A stretch of 59,101 nt of DNA, from contig NZ_JOCF01000065.1 of NCBI RefSeq assembly GCF_000720635.1, positions 1 to 59,101 of the forward strand. The letters run 5' to 3'. The notes under the pieces were generated by a model. It had not been told where the DNA came from and searched no databases. It saw only the letters and a list, made by a program, of their open reading frames with translations. The stretch comes from Streptomyces sp. NRRL WC-3742 (GTDB lineage Bacteria > Actinomycetota > Actinomycetes > Streptomycetales > Streptomycetaceae). Below are positions 18,485 to 31,881 of this stretch, piece by piece (the first letter of the stretch is position 1; each line of letters starts with the position of its first letter). Made by a program: the position numbers and the translations under genes.

Positions 18485-18500
18485 GAACACCTGTGAACCT
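18485..18500. promoter_or_regulatory. Direct repeat upstream of bioY
   Basis: GTGAAC occurs at 18485-18490 and 18495-18500, spaced 10 bp, 37-52 bp before the bioY ATG. The arrangement suits a regulator binding one DNA face; it is not the TGAAC-N3-GTTCA palindrome of BioQ. Confidence 0.35.
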
Positions 18501-18688
18501 ACGCGGTGATCCACTCCCCGAACGGCACGGATTCGGACAAACACGCGACCGCGGGCGTTGTCGGGTCCGGGCCGAAAGGGACGCTCGGCATCCGAACCAT
18601 CACGGTGCGTGAACGCCCGGTCCGGATGATGGGCCCGGGGGCGAGCTCCTTGGCATGGACAGGGGTGCCCCCGGATATTGGACAACTC

Positions 18689-20131
18689 ATGTCGCATTCC
18701 GCACAGTCTGGAAGTTCCACGCCTATGGCCCCCACCACCGCGCCCCCGGCACCCGGGACCACCGACGCCGACCCGGCCTCCGGTGGCCCGCAGCTCGGCC
18801 ACGGGCTCAAGCAGCGCCACCTGTCGATGATCGCGCTGGGCGGGGTGATCGGCGCCGGCCTGTTCGTCGGCTCCGGCGCGGGCATCGCGGCCGCCGGCCC
18901 CGCGATCATCCTGGCCTTCTCCCTCTCCGGCCTGCTGGTCATGCTGATCATGCGGATGCTCGGCGAGATGTCCGCCGCCCGGCCCGCCTCCGGCTCGTTC
19001 TCGGTGCACGCCGAGAAGGAGATCGGCCCCTGGGCCGGGATCACCGCCGGCTGGATGTACTGGGTGATGCTCTGCTGCGGCGTCGCCGCCGAGGCCACCG
19101 CCGCCGGGAAGATCGTCAACGGCTGGATACCCGGGGTCTCCTCCTGGGTGTGGGTCGCGCTGTTCATGGCCTTCTTCTGCGCCAGCAACCTCACCGCCGT
19201 GAAGAACTTCGGCGAGTTCGAGTTCTGGTTCGCCGCGATCAAGGTCACCGCGATCGTCGCCTTCCTCGTCCTCGGGGGCCTCGGCATCGCCGGGGTCATC
19301 GGCCCCGGCTCCCCCGGCACCGTCAACCTCACCGGCCAGGGCGGCTTCCTGCCCACCGGCGTCAGCGGACTGATCGTGGGCCTGCTCGCCTCCGTCTTCG
19401 CCTACGGGGGCCTGGAGACCGTCACCATCGCCGCCGCCGAGTCCGAGGACCCCAAGCGCAACGTCGCCAACGCGGTGCGCACCGCCGTGTGGCGCATCGC
19501 GATCTTCTACATCGGCTCGATGGCCCTGGTCGTCACCCTGGTCTCCTGGAAGGACCCGGCCGTCGCCGCCGACGGCCCGTACGTCACCGTGCTGCGCCAC
19601 CTCGGGGTGCCCGGGGCCGGGGCGATCATGCAGGCGGTGGTGCTGATCGCGCTGCTGTCCGCGATGAACGCCAACATCTACGGCGCCTCCCGCATGGCGT
19701 ACTCGCTGGTCGGCCGCGGCCAGGGGCCCCGGGCGCTGGCCAAGGTCTCCGGCGGGGTGCCGCGCCGGGCGGTGCTGGCCTCCTGCCTGTTCGGCTTCGG
19801 CGCCGTGCTGGCCGCCAAGTTCTGGCCCGCCACCGTGTTCACCTGGCTGATGAACACCACCGGCGTGGCCATCCTCGTGGTCTGGCTGTTCATCTGCCTC
19901 GTCCAGCTGAGGATGCGCCGGCGGCTGGAGCGCGAGAGCCCCGAGCTGATCACCGTGAGGATGTGGGGCTACCCGTACCTCACCTGGGTCGCGCTGGCCG
20001 CCGTCGTCGGCATCCTCGCGCTGATGACCACCACCGAGGGCAACCGGGAGCAGCTGTACGCGGCCGCCGTGCTGGTCGCCCTGCTCAGCGCCTTCGGCGT
20101 CCTCAAGCAGCGCCGCGACGCGGCCGCCTGA
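18689..20131 (+). CDS. Amino acid permease (APC superfamily, AAT type)
   Basis: A 480-aa transporter with 12 predicted helices. LKQRHLSMIALGGVIGAGLFVGSG is the consensus first helix of the amino acid transporter family; further hallmarks are GEMSAARPASGSFSVHAEKEIGPWAG, FGEFEFWFAAIKV and AAAESEDPKRNVANAV. It likely imports a small neutral or aromatic amino acid or GABA by proton symport; the substrate cannot be read from sequence. Two starts are possible, 18689 and 18725; neither has a good ribosome site and both precede a Pro/Thr-rich cytoplasmic tail. Divergent from bioY. Confidence 0.9.
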   Translation: MSHSAQSGSSTPMAPTTAPPAPGTTDADPASGGPQLGHGLKQRHLSMIALGGVIGAGLFVGSGAGIAAAGPAIILAFSLSGLLVMLIMRMLGEMSAARPASGSFSVHAEKEIGPWAGITAGWMYWVMLCCGVAAEATAAGKIVNGWIPGVSSWVWVALFMAFFCASNLTAVKNFGEFEFWFAAIKVTAIVAFLVLGGLGIAGVIGPGSPGTVNLTGQGGFLPTGVSGLIVGLLASVFAYGGLETVTIAAAESEDPKRNVANAVRTAVWRIAIFYIGSMALVVTLVSWKDPAVAADGPYVTVLRHLGVPGAGAIMQAVVLIALLSAMNANIYGASRMAYSLVGRGQGPRALAKVSGGVPRRAVLASCLFGFGAVLAAKFWPATVFTWLMNTTGVAILVVWLFICLVQLRMRRRLERESPELITVRMWGYPYLTWVALAAVVGILALMTTTEGNREQLYAAAVLVALLSAFGVLKQRRDAAA

Positions 20132-20161
20132 CCTGGGGCGCGTCCTTCGGCTCACGCCCCG

Positions 20162-20192
20162 GGGCCCCCGGAAGCACCGGCTTCCGGGGCCC
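20162..20192 (+). terminator. Permease terminator
   Basis: A stem of CCCCGGAAG with CTTCCGGGG, extended by GGG/CCC across a bulged C, 6-nt loop, 30 nt past the stop. Confidence 0.7.
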
Positions 20193-20360
20193 TCGCGTAC
20201 GCATGTCCGGGCGGGCCCGCTGCGCGGGCTGTGCAATGGTACCGACGAGGGGGCTCGTGAAAGGATGCCCCTGCGCGCACGGACCACACGACGACACCGC
20301 GCGCGGGACCGCACCACCCACCCCCGCACCACCGTGCGAGCCGGACAAAGGAGTACCGCC

Positions 20361-22925
20361 GTGCCGGGCAAGAACCTGAGCCGTGAGGAAGCCCAGCAGC
20401 GGGCTGGCATCCTGGCCGTGGACGGCTACGAGGTCCGCCTCGACGTGACCTCCGCCCCCGATCCGGCGGCCGCCACCTTCCGCTCCACCACCACCGTCAG
20501 GTTCCGCTGCTCCCGGCCCGGCGCGAGCACCTTCCTGGACCTGCTCGCCCCCGCCGTCCGCTCCGTCACCCTCAACGGCCGCGCCCTCGACGCCGCCACC
20601 GCCTACGACGGCGCCCGGGTGCACGTGGACGGCCTCGCCGCCGAGAACGTCCTCACCGTCGAGGCCGACTGCGCCTACAGCCGCACCGGCGAGGGCCTGC
20701 ACCGCTTCGTCGACCCGGCCGACGGCGAGACCTACCTCTACACCCACTACGAGCCGGCCGACGCCCGCCGGGTGTTCGCGACCTTCGAACAGCCCGACCT
20801 CAAGGCCCCGTTCACCTTCACCGTGACCGCCCCGGCCGAGTGGGACGTGCGGTCCAACGCCGTCCACGGGAACGTCACCGCCGAGGACGGCGCCCGCACC
20901 TGGGAGTTCGCGCCCACCAAGCCGATCTCCACCTACCTCACCGCCGTCGTCGCCGGCCCGTACCACGTCGAGCGCGACCACTACAGCCGCGAGCTCGCCG
21001 ACGGCACCGTGCTGGACATCCCGCTGTCCGCGATGTGCCGCAAGTCCCTCGCCCCGCACTTCGACGCCGACGAGATCCTCGGCGTCACCAAGCTCGGACT
21101 CGACTTCTTCCACGAGCAGTTCGGCTACCCGTACCCCTTCGGCAAGTACGACCAGGCGTTCGTGCCCGAGTACAACATCGGCGCGATGGAGAACCCCGGC
21201 TGCGTCACCTTCAAGGAGGACTTCGTCTTCCGCTCCAAGGTCACCGACGCCGCCTACGAGAACCGCGCCAACGTCATCCTCCACGAGATGGCGCACATGT
21301 GGTTCGGCGACCTCGTCACCCCCCGCTGGTGGGACGACCTGTGGCTCAAGGAGTCCTTCGCCGACTTCATGGGCGCCTACGCCCTGATCGGCGCCAACAC
21401 CCGCTACTCCTCCGCCTGGGTCACCTTCGCCAACCAGCGCAAGGCGTGGGCCTACCGCCAGGACCAGCTCCCCACCACCCACCCGATCACGGCCGACATC
21501 CGCGACCTCGAGGACGCCAAGCTCAACTTCGACGGCATCACCTACGCCAAGGGCGCCGCCGTCCTCAAGCAGCTGGTGGCGTACGTCGGTTCGGACGCCT
21601 TCTTCGAGGGCTCCCGCCGCTACTTCCAGCGCCACGCGTTCGGCAACACCGAACTGGCCGACCTGCTCGACGCGCTGGAGGAGACCAGCGGCCGCGACCT
21701 CAAGTCCTGGGCCGCCGCCTGGCTCCAGACCGCCGGTGTCAACGCGCTCACCCCGCAGGTCACCACCGACGCCGAGGGCCGGATCACCGAGCTGGCCGTC
21801 CTCCAGGACGGCGAGGTGTCGCGCCCGCACCGCATCGCCATCGGCCTCTACGACCGCGACGCCGACGGCACCCTGGTGCGCGCCGGGCGCCTGGAGGTCG
21901 ACGTCACCGGCGCCCGCACCGTCGTGCCCGAGGCCGCCGGCCGCACCCGCCCCGCGCTCGTCCTGCTCAACGACGAGGACCTGACGTACTGCAAGGTCCG
22001 CTTCGACGAGGAGTCCCTCGAGGCCCTGCGCACGGGCCTGGGCGACATCGGCGACGACCTCGCCCGGGCGCTGGCCTGGTCCGCCGTCTGGAACCTCACC
22101 CGCGACGCCCTGATGCCCGCCCGCGACTACGTCGCCCTGGTGCTGCGCTTCGCCGGCCAGGAGGGCAACATCGGCGTGCTGCAGTCCCTGCACACCCAGG
22201 CCAAGACCGCCGTCGACCTGTACGCCGACCCGGCCTGGCGCGGCGAGGGCGCCCGCCTCCTCGCCGACGGCGCCCTGCGCGAGCTGCGCGCCGCCGTCCC
22301 CGGCAGCGACCACCAGCTGGCCTGGGCCCGCTTCCTCGCCCAGACCGCCGGCGGCGCCGAGCACCTCGGCCTGGTGCGGGGCCTGCTGACCGGCAGCGCC
22401 CGCATCGACGGCCTGGACGTCGACCAGGAGTTGCGCTGGGCCCTGTGGCTGGCCCTGGCCGCCTCCGGCCAGGCGAGCGACGAGGAGCTGGCCGCCGAGC
22501 TCGCCGCCGACAACACCGCCGGCGGCAAGCGCCAGTACACCGTGTGCCTGGCCGCCCGGCCCACCCCCGAGGCCAAGGCTTCCGCCTGGTCGGCCGTGGT
22601 GGACTCCGACGAGCTGCCCAACGCCCTCGTCGAGGCCAACATCGCGGGCTTCGCGCTGCCCTCCCACCGGGACCTCACCGCGCTCTACGCGGCGCCGTAC
22701 TTCAAGCTGCTGGAGCGCATCTGGTCCGAGCGGACCATCGAGATCGCGATCCGCTTCGTCGGCGGGTTCTTCCCCATCGCCCAGACCGACGAGCCGACCC
22801 TCGCCGAGGCCGACGCCTGGCTGGACGGGCACCCGCAGGCGGCTCCGGCGCTGCGCCGCCTGGTGCTGGAGCGCCGGGACGACCTGGCCCGGGCGCTGCG
22901 GGCGCAGGCTTGCGACCGGGGCTGA
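20361..22925 (+). CDS. pepN: Aminopeptidase N (M1 metallopeptidase)
   Basis: An 854-aa cytosolic zinc aminopeptidase releasing N-terminal residues from peptides. The substrate-anchoring GAMEN motif is at 274-278, and the zinc site HEMAH at 308-312 with the third ligand E331, 19 residues after H312 (HEXXH-X18-E). The C-terminal half is the helical ERAP1-like domain of the actinomycete PepN type. The frame runs upstream to 20265, but the GTG at 20361 has AAGGAG eight nt earlier and yields the family N-terminus. It stands alone between two terminators. Confidence 0.95.
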   Translation: MPGKNLSREEAQQRAGILAVDGYEVRLDVTSAPDPAAATFRSTTTVRFRCSRPGASTFLDLLAPAVRSVTLNGRALDAATAYDGARVHVDGLAAENVLTVEADCAYSRTGEGLHRFVDPADGETYLYTHYEPADARRVFATFEQPDLKAPFTFTVTAPAEWDVRSNAVHGNVTAEDGARTWEFAPTKPISTYLTAVVAGPYHVERDHYSRELADGTVLDIPLSAMCRKSLAPHFDADEILGVTKLGLDFFHEQFGYPYPFGKYDQAFVPEYNIGAMENPGCVTFKEDFVFRSKVTDAAYENRANVILHEMAHMWFGDLVTPRWWDDLWLKESFADFMGAYALIGANTRYSSAWVTFANQRKAWAYRQDQLPTTHPITADIRDLEDAKLNFDGITYAKGAAVLKQLVAYVGSDAFFEGSRRYFQRHAFGNTELADLLDALEETSGRDLKSWAAAWLQTAGVNALTPQVTTDAEGRITELAVLQDGEVSRPHRIAIGLYDRDADGTLVRAGRLEVDVTGARTVVPEAAGRTRPALVLLNDEDLTYCKVRFDEESLEALRTGLGDIGDDLARALAWSAVWNLTRDALMPARDYVALVLRFAGQEGNIGVLQSLHTQAKTAVDLYADPAWRGEGARLLADGALRELRAAVPGSDHQLAWARFLAQTAGGAEHLGLVRGLLTGSARIDGLDVDQELRWALWLALAASGQASDEELAAELAADNTAGGKRQYTVCLAARPTPEAKASAWSAVVDSDELPNALVEANIAGFALPSHRDLTALYAAPYFKLLERIWSERTIEIAIRFVGGFFPIAQTDEPTLAEADAWLDGHPQAAPALRRLVLERRDDLARALRAQACDRG

Positions 22926-22935
22926 CGCACTGATC

Positions 22936-22971
22936 GAGGGGCCCGCCGTACGCGTGTACGGCGGGCCCCTC
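22936..22971. terminator. Bidirectional terminator of pepN and the chitinase gene
   Basis: A 16-bp perfect stem (GAGGGGCCCGCCGTAC and its complement) with a 4-nt GCGT loop, 10 nt after the pepN stop. Confidence 0.85.
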
Positions 22972-22980
22972 CTCCGTACG

Positions 22981-23033
22981 GTGCTTCCCGTGCGGTGCTG
23001 CTGAGCGGTGCTTCCGTGCGGTGCTGCTGAGCG
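22981..23033. repeat. Tandem 26/27-bp duplication
   Basis: Two copies, 22981-23007 and 23008-23033, differ by one inserted C. They lie between the pepN terminator and the chitinase stop and look like a recent slippage duplication. Confidence 0.85.
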
Positions 23034-23040
23034 GTGCGCG

Positions 23041-24393
<1,353 letters not shown>

Positions 24394-24424
24394 ACCGGAC
24401 CCGTTCTCTGGGACGTCGTCGAAT

Positions 24425-24440
24425 AATGGTCTGGACCAGA
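24425..24440. promoter_or_regulatory. DasR-like operator of the second chitinase
   Basis: Minus strand TCTGGTCCAGACCATT matches 13 of 16 positions of ACTGGTCTAGACCACT, with an 11/12 match in the central palindrome. Confidence 0.75.
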
Positions 24441-24507
24441 TTGCACAGAGGTTTAGTCCATCCGCCGTTCATCGCACAAGGGGGCGGGCGCGGTCGGCGC
24501 AGCATGC

Positions 24508-24551
24508 AAAAGGGGGCCGGGCCCGCGAAGTCGCGGGTCCGGCCCCCTTTT
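24508..24551 (-). terminator. acnA terminator
   Basis: A long stem of AAAAGGGGGCCGG(G/A)CCCGCGA type with its complement ending in CCCCCTTTT, one mismatch and a 4-nt loop, 22 nt past the acnA stop. One of the strongest terminators in the window; it separates acnA from the chitinase promoter. Confidence 0.85.
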
Positions 24552-24573
24552 CAGGAGCTACTGAACTTCAGGC

Positions 24574-27234
<2,661 letters not shown>

Positions 27235-27284
27235 GACTGACTCCTTCATGGGTGCTTCGTGCGGTATCCGGCCGTCACGCAGTG

Positions 27285-27314
27285 GTAAGGTCAGCCTTAC
27301 TTAGGCTTGCCTCA
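27285..27314. promoter_or_regulatory. Iron-box-like element in the acnA leader
   Basis: GTAAGG-TCAG-CCTTAC (27285-27300) is a perfect inverted repeat, and an overlapping CTTACTTAGGCTTGCCTCA (27296-27314) matches the DmdR1/IdeR box TTAGGTTAGGCTCACCTAA at about 12 of 19 positions, including TTAGGCT. Two partly overlapping sites may exist. They lie 51-80 bp upstream of the GTG, within the predicted transcript. Confidence 0.45.
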
Positions 27315-27345
27315 CCCGCATCGCCGGCGAGCGCCTCTCGGCAAG

Positions 27346-27397
27346 TATCTTGATGTCGAGATATATCCTACGGGCCAGGTATCTCGATGTCGAGATA
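27346..27397 (-). promoter_or_regulatory. acnA promoter flanked by two MarR-type palindromes
   Basis: Minus-strand -35 TCGACA (27388-27393), 17-bp spacer, -10 TAGGAT (27365-27370). Site 2 (27380-27397, TATCTCGATGTCGAGATA) has perfect 8-bp arms and covers the -35. Site 1 (27346-27363, TATCTTGATGTCGAGATA) has one mismatch and covers the expected start point. Centres are 34 bp apart. TamR, a MarR-family protein, controls aconitase in S. coelicolor and is a plausible binder; I cannot verify its exact operator. Confidence 0.65.
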
Positions 27398-27563
27398 AAC
27401 CATAGTGCATGGCGCCTCCTCCACCATCGCAGCCCCACCCCTTCCGGGCGACGTCGGCACCCCTCTCCCCCGCGGGGCGAGACGGCCGTCGGCGGTGTCC
27501 TCGGCCGCCCGGGGGCGTTAGGCAGGGGGACGCTCGACCCGCCGCCCGTGGAAGGCCCGTCCG

Positions 27564-28091
27564 ATGACCGCTCCGTTCGCCGCCGCCCTGCTGCCGCTGG
27601 CGCTGCTCGCGCCCGCCGCCTCGCCCGTCTCCGTCGTCGAGGCGGACTTCGACCCGGCGACCGCCTTCGTCCCGCCCGCCGCGATCAGCTACGCGCAGGA
27701 CCTGGTCCCGTACGGTTCGCACGCCCGGATCGTCACCGACCGCTCGGTGCCCGGGCGCACCGGGCTCACCCTGACGGTGCGCGGGCTGGCCGCCGACCAC
27801 ACGTTCCCGGTGCACCTGCACACCGGCACCTGCGGGGCCGACCCGGCCTCCTCCGGGCCGCACTACCAGGACGTCGTCGACCCGGTGCGGCCCTCCACCG
27901 ACCCCGCGTACGCCAACGAGCGCAACGAGCTGCGGCTGGTGCTGCGCACCGACGCGGACGGGGAGGGCACGGCCTCGACGACGGTGGCCTGGCAGCCCCG
28001 GCCGGGCGAGGCGCGCTCGCTGGTGCTGCACGCGGGCACCCCCGCCGACCGCCACGCGGCGGGCGACCGGGTGGCCTGCGTGAAGCTGTAA
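27564..28091 (+). CDS. Secreted Cu/Zn superoxide dismutase-like protein
   Basis: A 175-aa exported protein. Residues 1 to about 20 form a short signal peptide. The mature part resembles a SodC beta-barrel: FPVHLHTGTCGADPASSGPHYQ aligns with the HVH copper-ligand strand, NERNELRLVLRTDADGEGTAS with the loop and Greek-key region, and SLVLHAG with the last copper His, followed by a Cys near the C-terminus that could bond to the Cys in GTCG. Zinc ligands and the active-site Arg are not clearly conserved, so it may be a copper-only or inactive relative. It lies alone, convergent with argF. Confidence 0.6.
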   Translation: MTAPFAAALLPLALLAPAASPVSVVEADFDPATAFVPPAAISYAQDLVPYGSHARIVTDRSVPGRTGLTLTVRGLAADHTFPVHLHTGTCGADPASSGPHYQDVVDPVRPSTDPAYANERNELRLVLRTDADGEGTASTTVAWQPRPGEARSLVLHAGTPADRHAAGDRVACVKL

Positions 28092-28114
28092 CTGCCGCTC
28101 CTGCCGCAGCCCTC

Positions 28115-29116
28115 TCAGGAACCCAGCGTGGCGACCAGGACGGCCTTGATGGTGTGCAGGCGGTTCTCGGCCTGGTCGAAGACGATGGAGTGCGCCGACT
28201 CGAACAGCTCGTCGGTGCACTCCAGCTCGCTCATGCCCGTGGCCTCGTACATCTGCCGGCCCAGCGCCGTGCCGAGGTCGTGGAAGGCCGGCAGGCAGTG
28301 CAGGAAAGCGACGTCCGGGTTGCCGGTGGCCCGGACGGTGTCCATCGACACCTGGTACGGCTTGAGCAGCTCGATCCGCTCGGCCCAGACCTCCTTGGGC
28401 TCGCCCATCGAGACCCAGACGTCGGTGTAGAGGAAGTCGGCGCCCGCCACGCCGGCGGCCACGTCCTCGGTGAGGGTGATCCGGGCGCCGCTGCTCTCGG
28501 CCAGGGCCTGCGCGGCCTTCTGCACGTCCTCGGCCGGCCAGAGGGCGCGCGGGGCGACGATCCGGATGTCCATGCCCAGCAGAGCGCCGGTGACCAGCAG
28601 CGAGTTGCCCATGTTGGAGCGGGCGTCGCCGAGGTAGGCCAGGGCGACCTCCGTCAGCGGCTTCGCGGTGTGCTCGGTGATCGTCAGCACGTCGGCCAGC
28701 ATCTGGGTGGGGTGCCACTCGTCGGTCAGGCCGTTCCAGACGGGGACACCGGCGTACTCGGCCAGTTCCTCGACCACCTCCTGGCCGTGGCCCCGGTACT
28801 CGATGCCGTCGAACAACCGGCCCAGCACCCGGGCGGTGTCCTTGACGGACTCCTTGTGGCCCATCTGCGAACCGGACGGGTCCAGGTAGGTGGTGGTGGC
28901 GCCCTGGTCGTGGGCGGCGACCTCGAAGGCGCAGCGGGTGCGGGTGGAGGTCTTCTCGAAGATCAGCGCGATGTTCTTGCCGCGCAGCCGGGGCTGCTCG
29001 GTGCCGGCGTACTTGGCCGCCTTGAGCGAGGCGGCCAGGTCCACCAGGAAGCGGAACTCCTGGGGCGTGAAGTCGAGCTCCTTGAGGAAGTGCCTGTTCC
29101 GGAGGTTGAAGGCCAT
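28115..29116 (-). CDS. argF: Ornithine carbamoyltransferase
   Basis: A 333-aa cytosolic enzyme making citrulline from ornithine and carbamoyl phosphate, or the reverse in arginine catabolism. Carbamoyl phosphate motif STRTR is at 57-61, HPTQ at 135-138, and the ornithine-loop FHD/HCLP region has H273-C274-L275-P276. Its N-terminal sequence and length resemble the longer ArcB-type family more than the 305-aa anabolic actinomycete ArgF, so the catabolic assignment (arcB) is possible, but no arcA or arcC is adjacent. AGGAG precedes the ATG. An ARG-box-like operator lies in the promoter. Confidence 0.93.
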   Translation of the reverse strand: MAFNLRNRHFLKELDFTPQEFRFLVDLAASLKAAKYAGTEQPRLRGKNIALIFEKTSTRTRCAFEVAAHDQGATTTYLDPSGSQMGHKESVKDTARVLGRLFDGIEYRGHGQEVVEELAEYAGVPVWNGLTDEWHPTQMLADVLTITEHTAKPLTEVALAYLGDARSNMGNSLLVTGALLGMDIRIVAPRALWPAEDVQKAAQALAESSGARITLTEDVAAGVAGADFLYTDVWVSMGEPKEVWAERIELLKPYQVSMDTVRATGNPDVAFLHCLPAFHDLGTALGRQMYEATGMSELECTDELFESAHSIVFDQAENRLHTIKAVLVATLGS

Positions 29117-29174
29117 GCCGGGCTCCTGGGGTGACGGGGCGGACCGAACGAAGCGGCAAGTGTATACGAGAGTT

Positions 29175-29188
29175 CGAATTTATATGCA
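29175..29188. promoter_or_regulatory. ARG box upstream of argF
   Basis: Minus strand TGCAT-ATAA-ATTCG matches the ArgR half-operator pattern TGAAT-WWWW-ATTCA at 12 of 14 positions, within an unusually AT-rich patch 59-72 bp before the ATG, near a TATACA -10-like hexamer. Confidence 0.6.
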
Positions 29189-29240
29189 GGATGGGTGGTG
29201 AACGAGGGGAAGTCCCTGGTGGAACTCCCCCTCGTCCGGT

Positions 29241-29300
29241 GCGCCACAGGCGGGGTCAGTGCGTCACAGGCGGGGTCAGTGCGTCACAGACGCGGGTCGA
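29241..29300. repeat. Three 20-bp tandem repeats at the pnkp 3' end
   Basis: Units start at 29241, 29261 and 29281. The first two differ by one base; the third has diverged and contains the pnkp stop codon at 29284-29286. Consistent with duplication of the gene end. Confidence 0.85.
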
Positions 29301-31881
29301 CCGGCTCCGACTCCAGCGCCAGCACCGCGAACACCGGCTCGTGCACCCGCCACAGCGGCTCGCCCGCCGCCAGCCGGTCCAGCGCCTCCAGGCCCAACGC
29401 GTACTCGCGCAGCGCCAGCGAGCGCTTGTGGCCGAGCGCGCGCTCGCGCAGCCGGTCCAGGTGCCCGGTGTAGTCCGGGCCGTAGATGATCCGCAGGTAC
29501 TCGCGCCCGCGCACCTTCACGCCCGGCTGCACCAGCCCGCCGGGGCGGCCCTCGCCGCGCTGCGCGCGCACCAGCGAGGCCAGCGGCTTGACCACCATGC
29601 CCTCGCCGCCCGCGCCGGTCAGCTCCTCCCACCAGGCGACTCCGGCGGCCACCGACGCCTCGTCCCCGGTGTCGACCAGCAGCCGGCCGGTGCGGTGGAG
29701 CAGCTCCCCGCCGTCGGCCTCCACCAGGCGGTCGATCCAGGCGAGGTGCTCGTCGTGCGGGCGCACGGCGAGGTTGGCGCCCTCGGCGGCGAGCACCTGG
29801 AACGGCGCCAGCCGGATGCCCGACAGGCCCTCGGTCGGCCAGCAGTAACGCCGGTACGCCTCGGTGAACGCCCGCGCGTCGGCGGCCCGTCGGCGCTGGC
29901 GGCCGGTCAGCTCCTCGACGTCCAGGCCGCGCCCGGCCGCCCGCTCCAGGGCCTCCAGCGCCTCCGGCAGGGCGGCGCCGGCGGCCGCGCCGACCGCCGC
30001 GTACTGGCGGCGCAGCAGCTCCACCGCCTTGAGCGACCAGGGCATCAGCTCGGCGTCCAGCAGCAGCCAGTCCGTGCCCAGCTCCTCGAACAGGCCCGCC
30101 CCCTCGGCCGCGTCGCGGACGCGGCCCAGGGCGGCGGCGGCCAGCCCGTCGTCGGAGAGGAAGGCCCGGCCGGTGCGCGTCCAGATCGCGCCCGGGCCGG
30201 CGGTGCCGAAGCGCCGCTCCAGCGCCTTGTCCTCCCGGGAGACGAGCAGCACCGCGCGCGAACCCATGTGCTTCTCCTCGCAGAGCACGTGGCGCACGCC
30301 GTCCGCGCGGTAGCCCGCGAACGCCTCCTCCGGGTGCTCCAGGTACCCCTCGCGGCGGGAGGTGGCGCTCGGCGCCATCGTCGCGGGGAGGTAGGTGAGC
30401 AGCCTCGGGTCCAGCGCGAAGCGGCTCATCACCTCCAGCGCCGCCGCCGCGTTCTCCTCGCGGACGGCGACCCGGCCGTGCAGGGCCGTCTCCACGACCC
30501 GGCGCCCGGCCACGTCGGCGAGGTCCAGCGGACGGCCCTCGCGGGCGCCCGGCGCGTCCGTGACCAGCGGGCGCACCGGGGCGTACCACTCCTGCTCGGC
30601 CTCGACGCTCACCAGCTCGCGCTCCGGGTAGCGCAGCGCCGTCAGGCTGCCGCCGAAGACGCAGCCGGTGTCCAGGCAGATGGTGTTGTTGATCCAGCTC
30701 GCGGTCGGCACCGGGGTGTGGCCGTAGACGACCATCGCGCGGCCCCGGTACTCCTCCGCCCACGGGTAGCGCACCGGCAGGCCGTACTCGTCGGTCTCGC
30801 CGGTGGTCTCCCCGTACAGGGCGTGCGAGCGCACCCGGCCGGAGGTGCGGCCGTGGTAGCGCTCCGGCAGACCGGCGTGGCAGACCACCAGGGCGCCGCC
30901 GTCCAGCAGGTAGTGGCTGACCAGGTCGCGCATGAAGGTGCGGACCCGGGCCTTGAACTCCTCGCTCTCACCCGCCAGCTGGTCCAGGGACTCCTGGAGG
31001 CCGTGCGAGACGGTGACCGTCCTGCCGGCCATCGCGCGGCCGAGCTTGTTCTCGTGGTTGCCGGGCACGCAGAGCGCGTGACCGGCCGCGACCATGCCCA
31101 TCACCAGGCGCAGCACACCCGGGGTGTCCGGGCCGCGGTCGACCAGGTCGCCGACGAAGACGGCGGTGCGGCCCTGGGGGTGCGCGGCGTCGACCGGGCG
31201 GCCCTCGGCGTCCCGGGTGAGCACGTAGCCGAGGCGGGTGAGCAGGGTCTCCAGCTCGGAGCGGCAGCCGTGGATGTCGCCCACGATGTCGAAGGGGCCG
31301 GTGAGGTGGCGCAGGTCGTTGTAGCGCTTCTCGATCTCGATCCCGGCGGCCGCGACCTCGGCCTCGCCCCGCAGGATGTGCACCTTGCGGAAACCCTCGC
31401 GCTCCAGGCCCCTCAGCGACCTGCGCAGCTCGCGGTTCTGGCGGGGGATCACGTGGGCGGGCAGCTGGCGGTCCGGGCGGGAGCGGTTGCGCTCGGCGCA
31501 CACGCCCGGCGGGACGTCCAGGACGATCGCGATCGGCAGCACGTCGTGCTCGCGGGCGATCGCGACCAGCTGCCGACGGGACTCCGGCTGGACGTTGGTG
31601 GCGTCCACGACGGTCAGGCGGCCGGCGGCCAGGCGCTTGCCGACGATGTAGTGCAGGACGTCGAACGCCTCGGCGGAGGCCGACTGGTCGTTCTCGTCGT
31701 CGGCGACCAGGCCACGGCAGAAGTCCGAGGAGACGACCTGGGTGGGGAGGAAGTGGCGGCGGGCGAAGGTGGACTTGCCGGAGCCGCTGGTGCCGATCAA
31801 CAGGACGAGGGAGACGTCGGTGACGGGGAGGAGGCGGCTCGGGGCCCGGTTCTCCGTGGTGGTGTCGTCGGTGTCGGTCAT
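29284..31881 (-). CDS. pnkp: Polynucleotide kinase-phosphatase-ligase (RNA repair)
   Basis: An 865-aa bacterial Pnkp with three catalytic modules. The 5'-OH kinase has the P-loop GTSGSGKST at 30-38. The 2',3' phosphatase is a binuclear metallophosphoesterase with GDIHGC (D202, H204), GDLVDRGP (D245) and GNHENK (N275, H276). The C-terminal adenylyltransferase/ligase module has EEKHMGSRA with the nucleophile K537 and later nucleotidyltransferase motifs, including KAVELLRRQ and EGMVVKPL. Pnkp heals and, with Hen1, seals RNAs cut by ribotoxins. The start overlaps the hen1 stop (ATGA), so the two are translationally coupled. The gene ends in short tandem repeats. Confidence 0.95.
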   Translation of the reverse strand: MTDTDDTTTENRAPSRLLPVTDVSLVLLIGTSGSGKSTFARRHFLPTQVVSSDFCRGLVADDENDQSASAEAFDVLHYIVGKRLAAGRLTVVDATNVQPESRRQLVAIAREHDVLPIAIVLDVPPGVCAERNRSRPDRQLPAHVIPRQNRELRRSLRGLEREGFRKVHILRGEAEVAAAGIEIEKRYNDLRHLTGPFDIVGDIHGCRSELETLLTRLGYVLTRDAEGRPVDAAHPQGRTAVFVGDLVDRGPDTPGVLRLVMGMVAAGHALCVPGNHENKLGRAMAGRTVTVSHGLQESLDQLAGESEEFKARVRTFMRDLVSHYLLDGGALVVCHAGLPERYHGRTSGRVRSHALYGETTGETDEYGLPVRYPWAEEYRGRAMVVYGHTPVPTASWINNTICLDTGCVFGGSLTALRYPERELVSVEAEQEWYAPVRPLVTDAPGAREGRPLDLADVAGRRVVETALHGRVAVREENAAAALEVMSRFALDPRLLTYLPATMAPSATSRREGYLEHPEEAFAGYRADGVRHVLCEEKHMGSRAVLLVSREDKALERRFGTAGPGAIWTRTGRAFLSDDGLAAAALGRVRDAAEGAGLFEELGTDWLLLDAELMPWSLKAVELLRRQYAAVGAAAGAALPEALEALERAAGRGLDVEELTGRQRRRAADARAFTEAYRRYCWPTEGLSGIRLAPFQVLAAEGANLAVRPHDEHLAWIDRLVEADGGELLHRTGRLLVDTGDEASVAAGVAWWEELTGAGGEGMVVKPLASLVRAQRGEGRPGGLVQPGVKVRGREYLRIIYGPDYTGHLDRLRERALGHKRSLALREYALGLEALDRLAAGEPLWRVHEPVFAVLALESEPVDPRL

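Noticed and set aside
18485..18500. BioQ operator at bioY
   Set aside because: The half-sites are direct, not inverted, and do not form TGAAC-N3-GTTCA.
17849..20410. An 853-codon frame containing BioY
   Set aside because: Only the last 199 codons are BioY with a proper ribosome site; the rest is antisense to the amino acid permease.
20103..22832. A 909-codon open frame opposite pepN
   Set aside because: Shadow of pepN, which has complete zinc protease motifs in the other strand.
27249..27249. ATG start for acnA
   Set aside because: Its codons contain the ribosome binding site of the GTG at 27234, which gives the family N-terminus.
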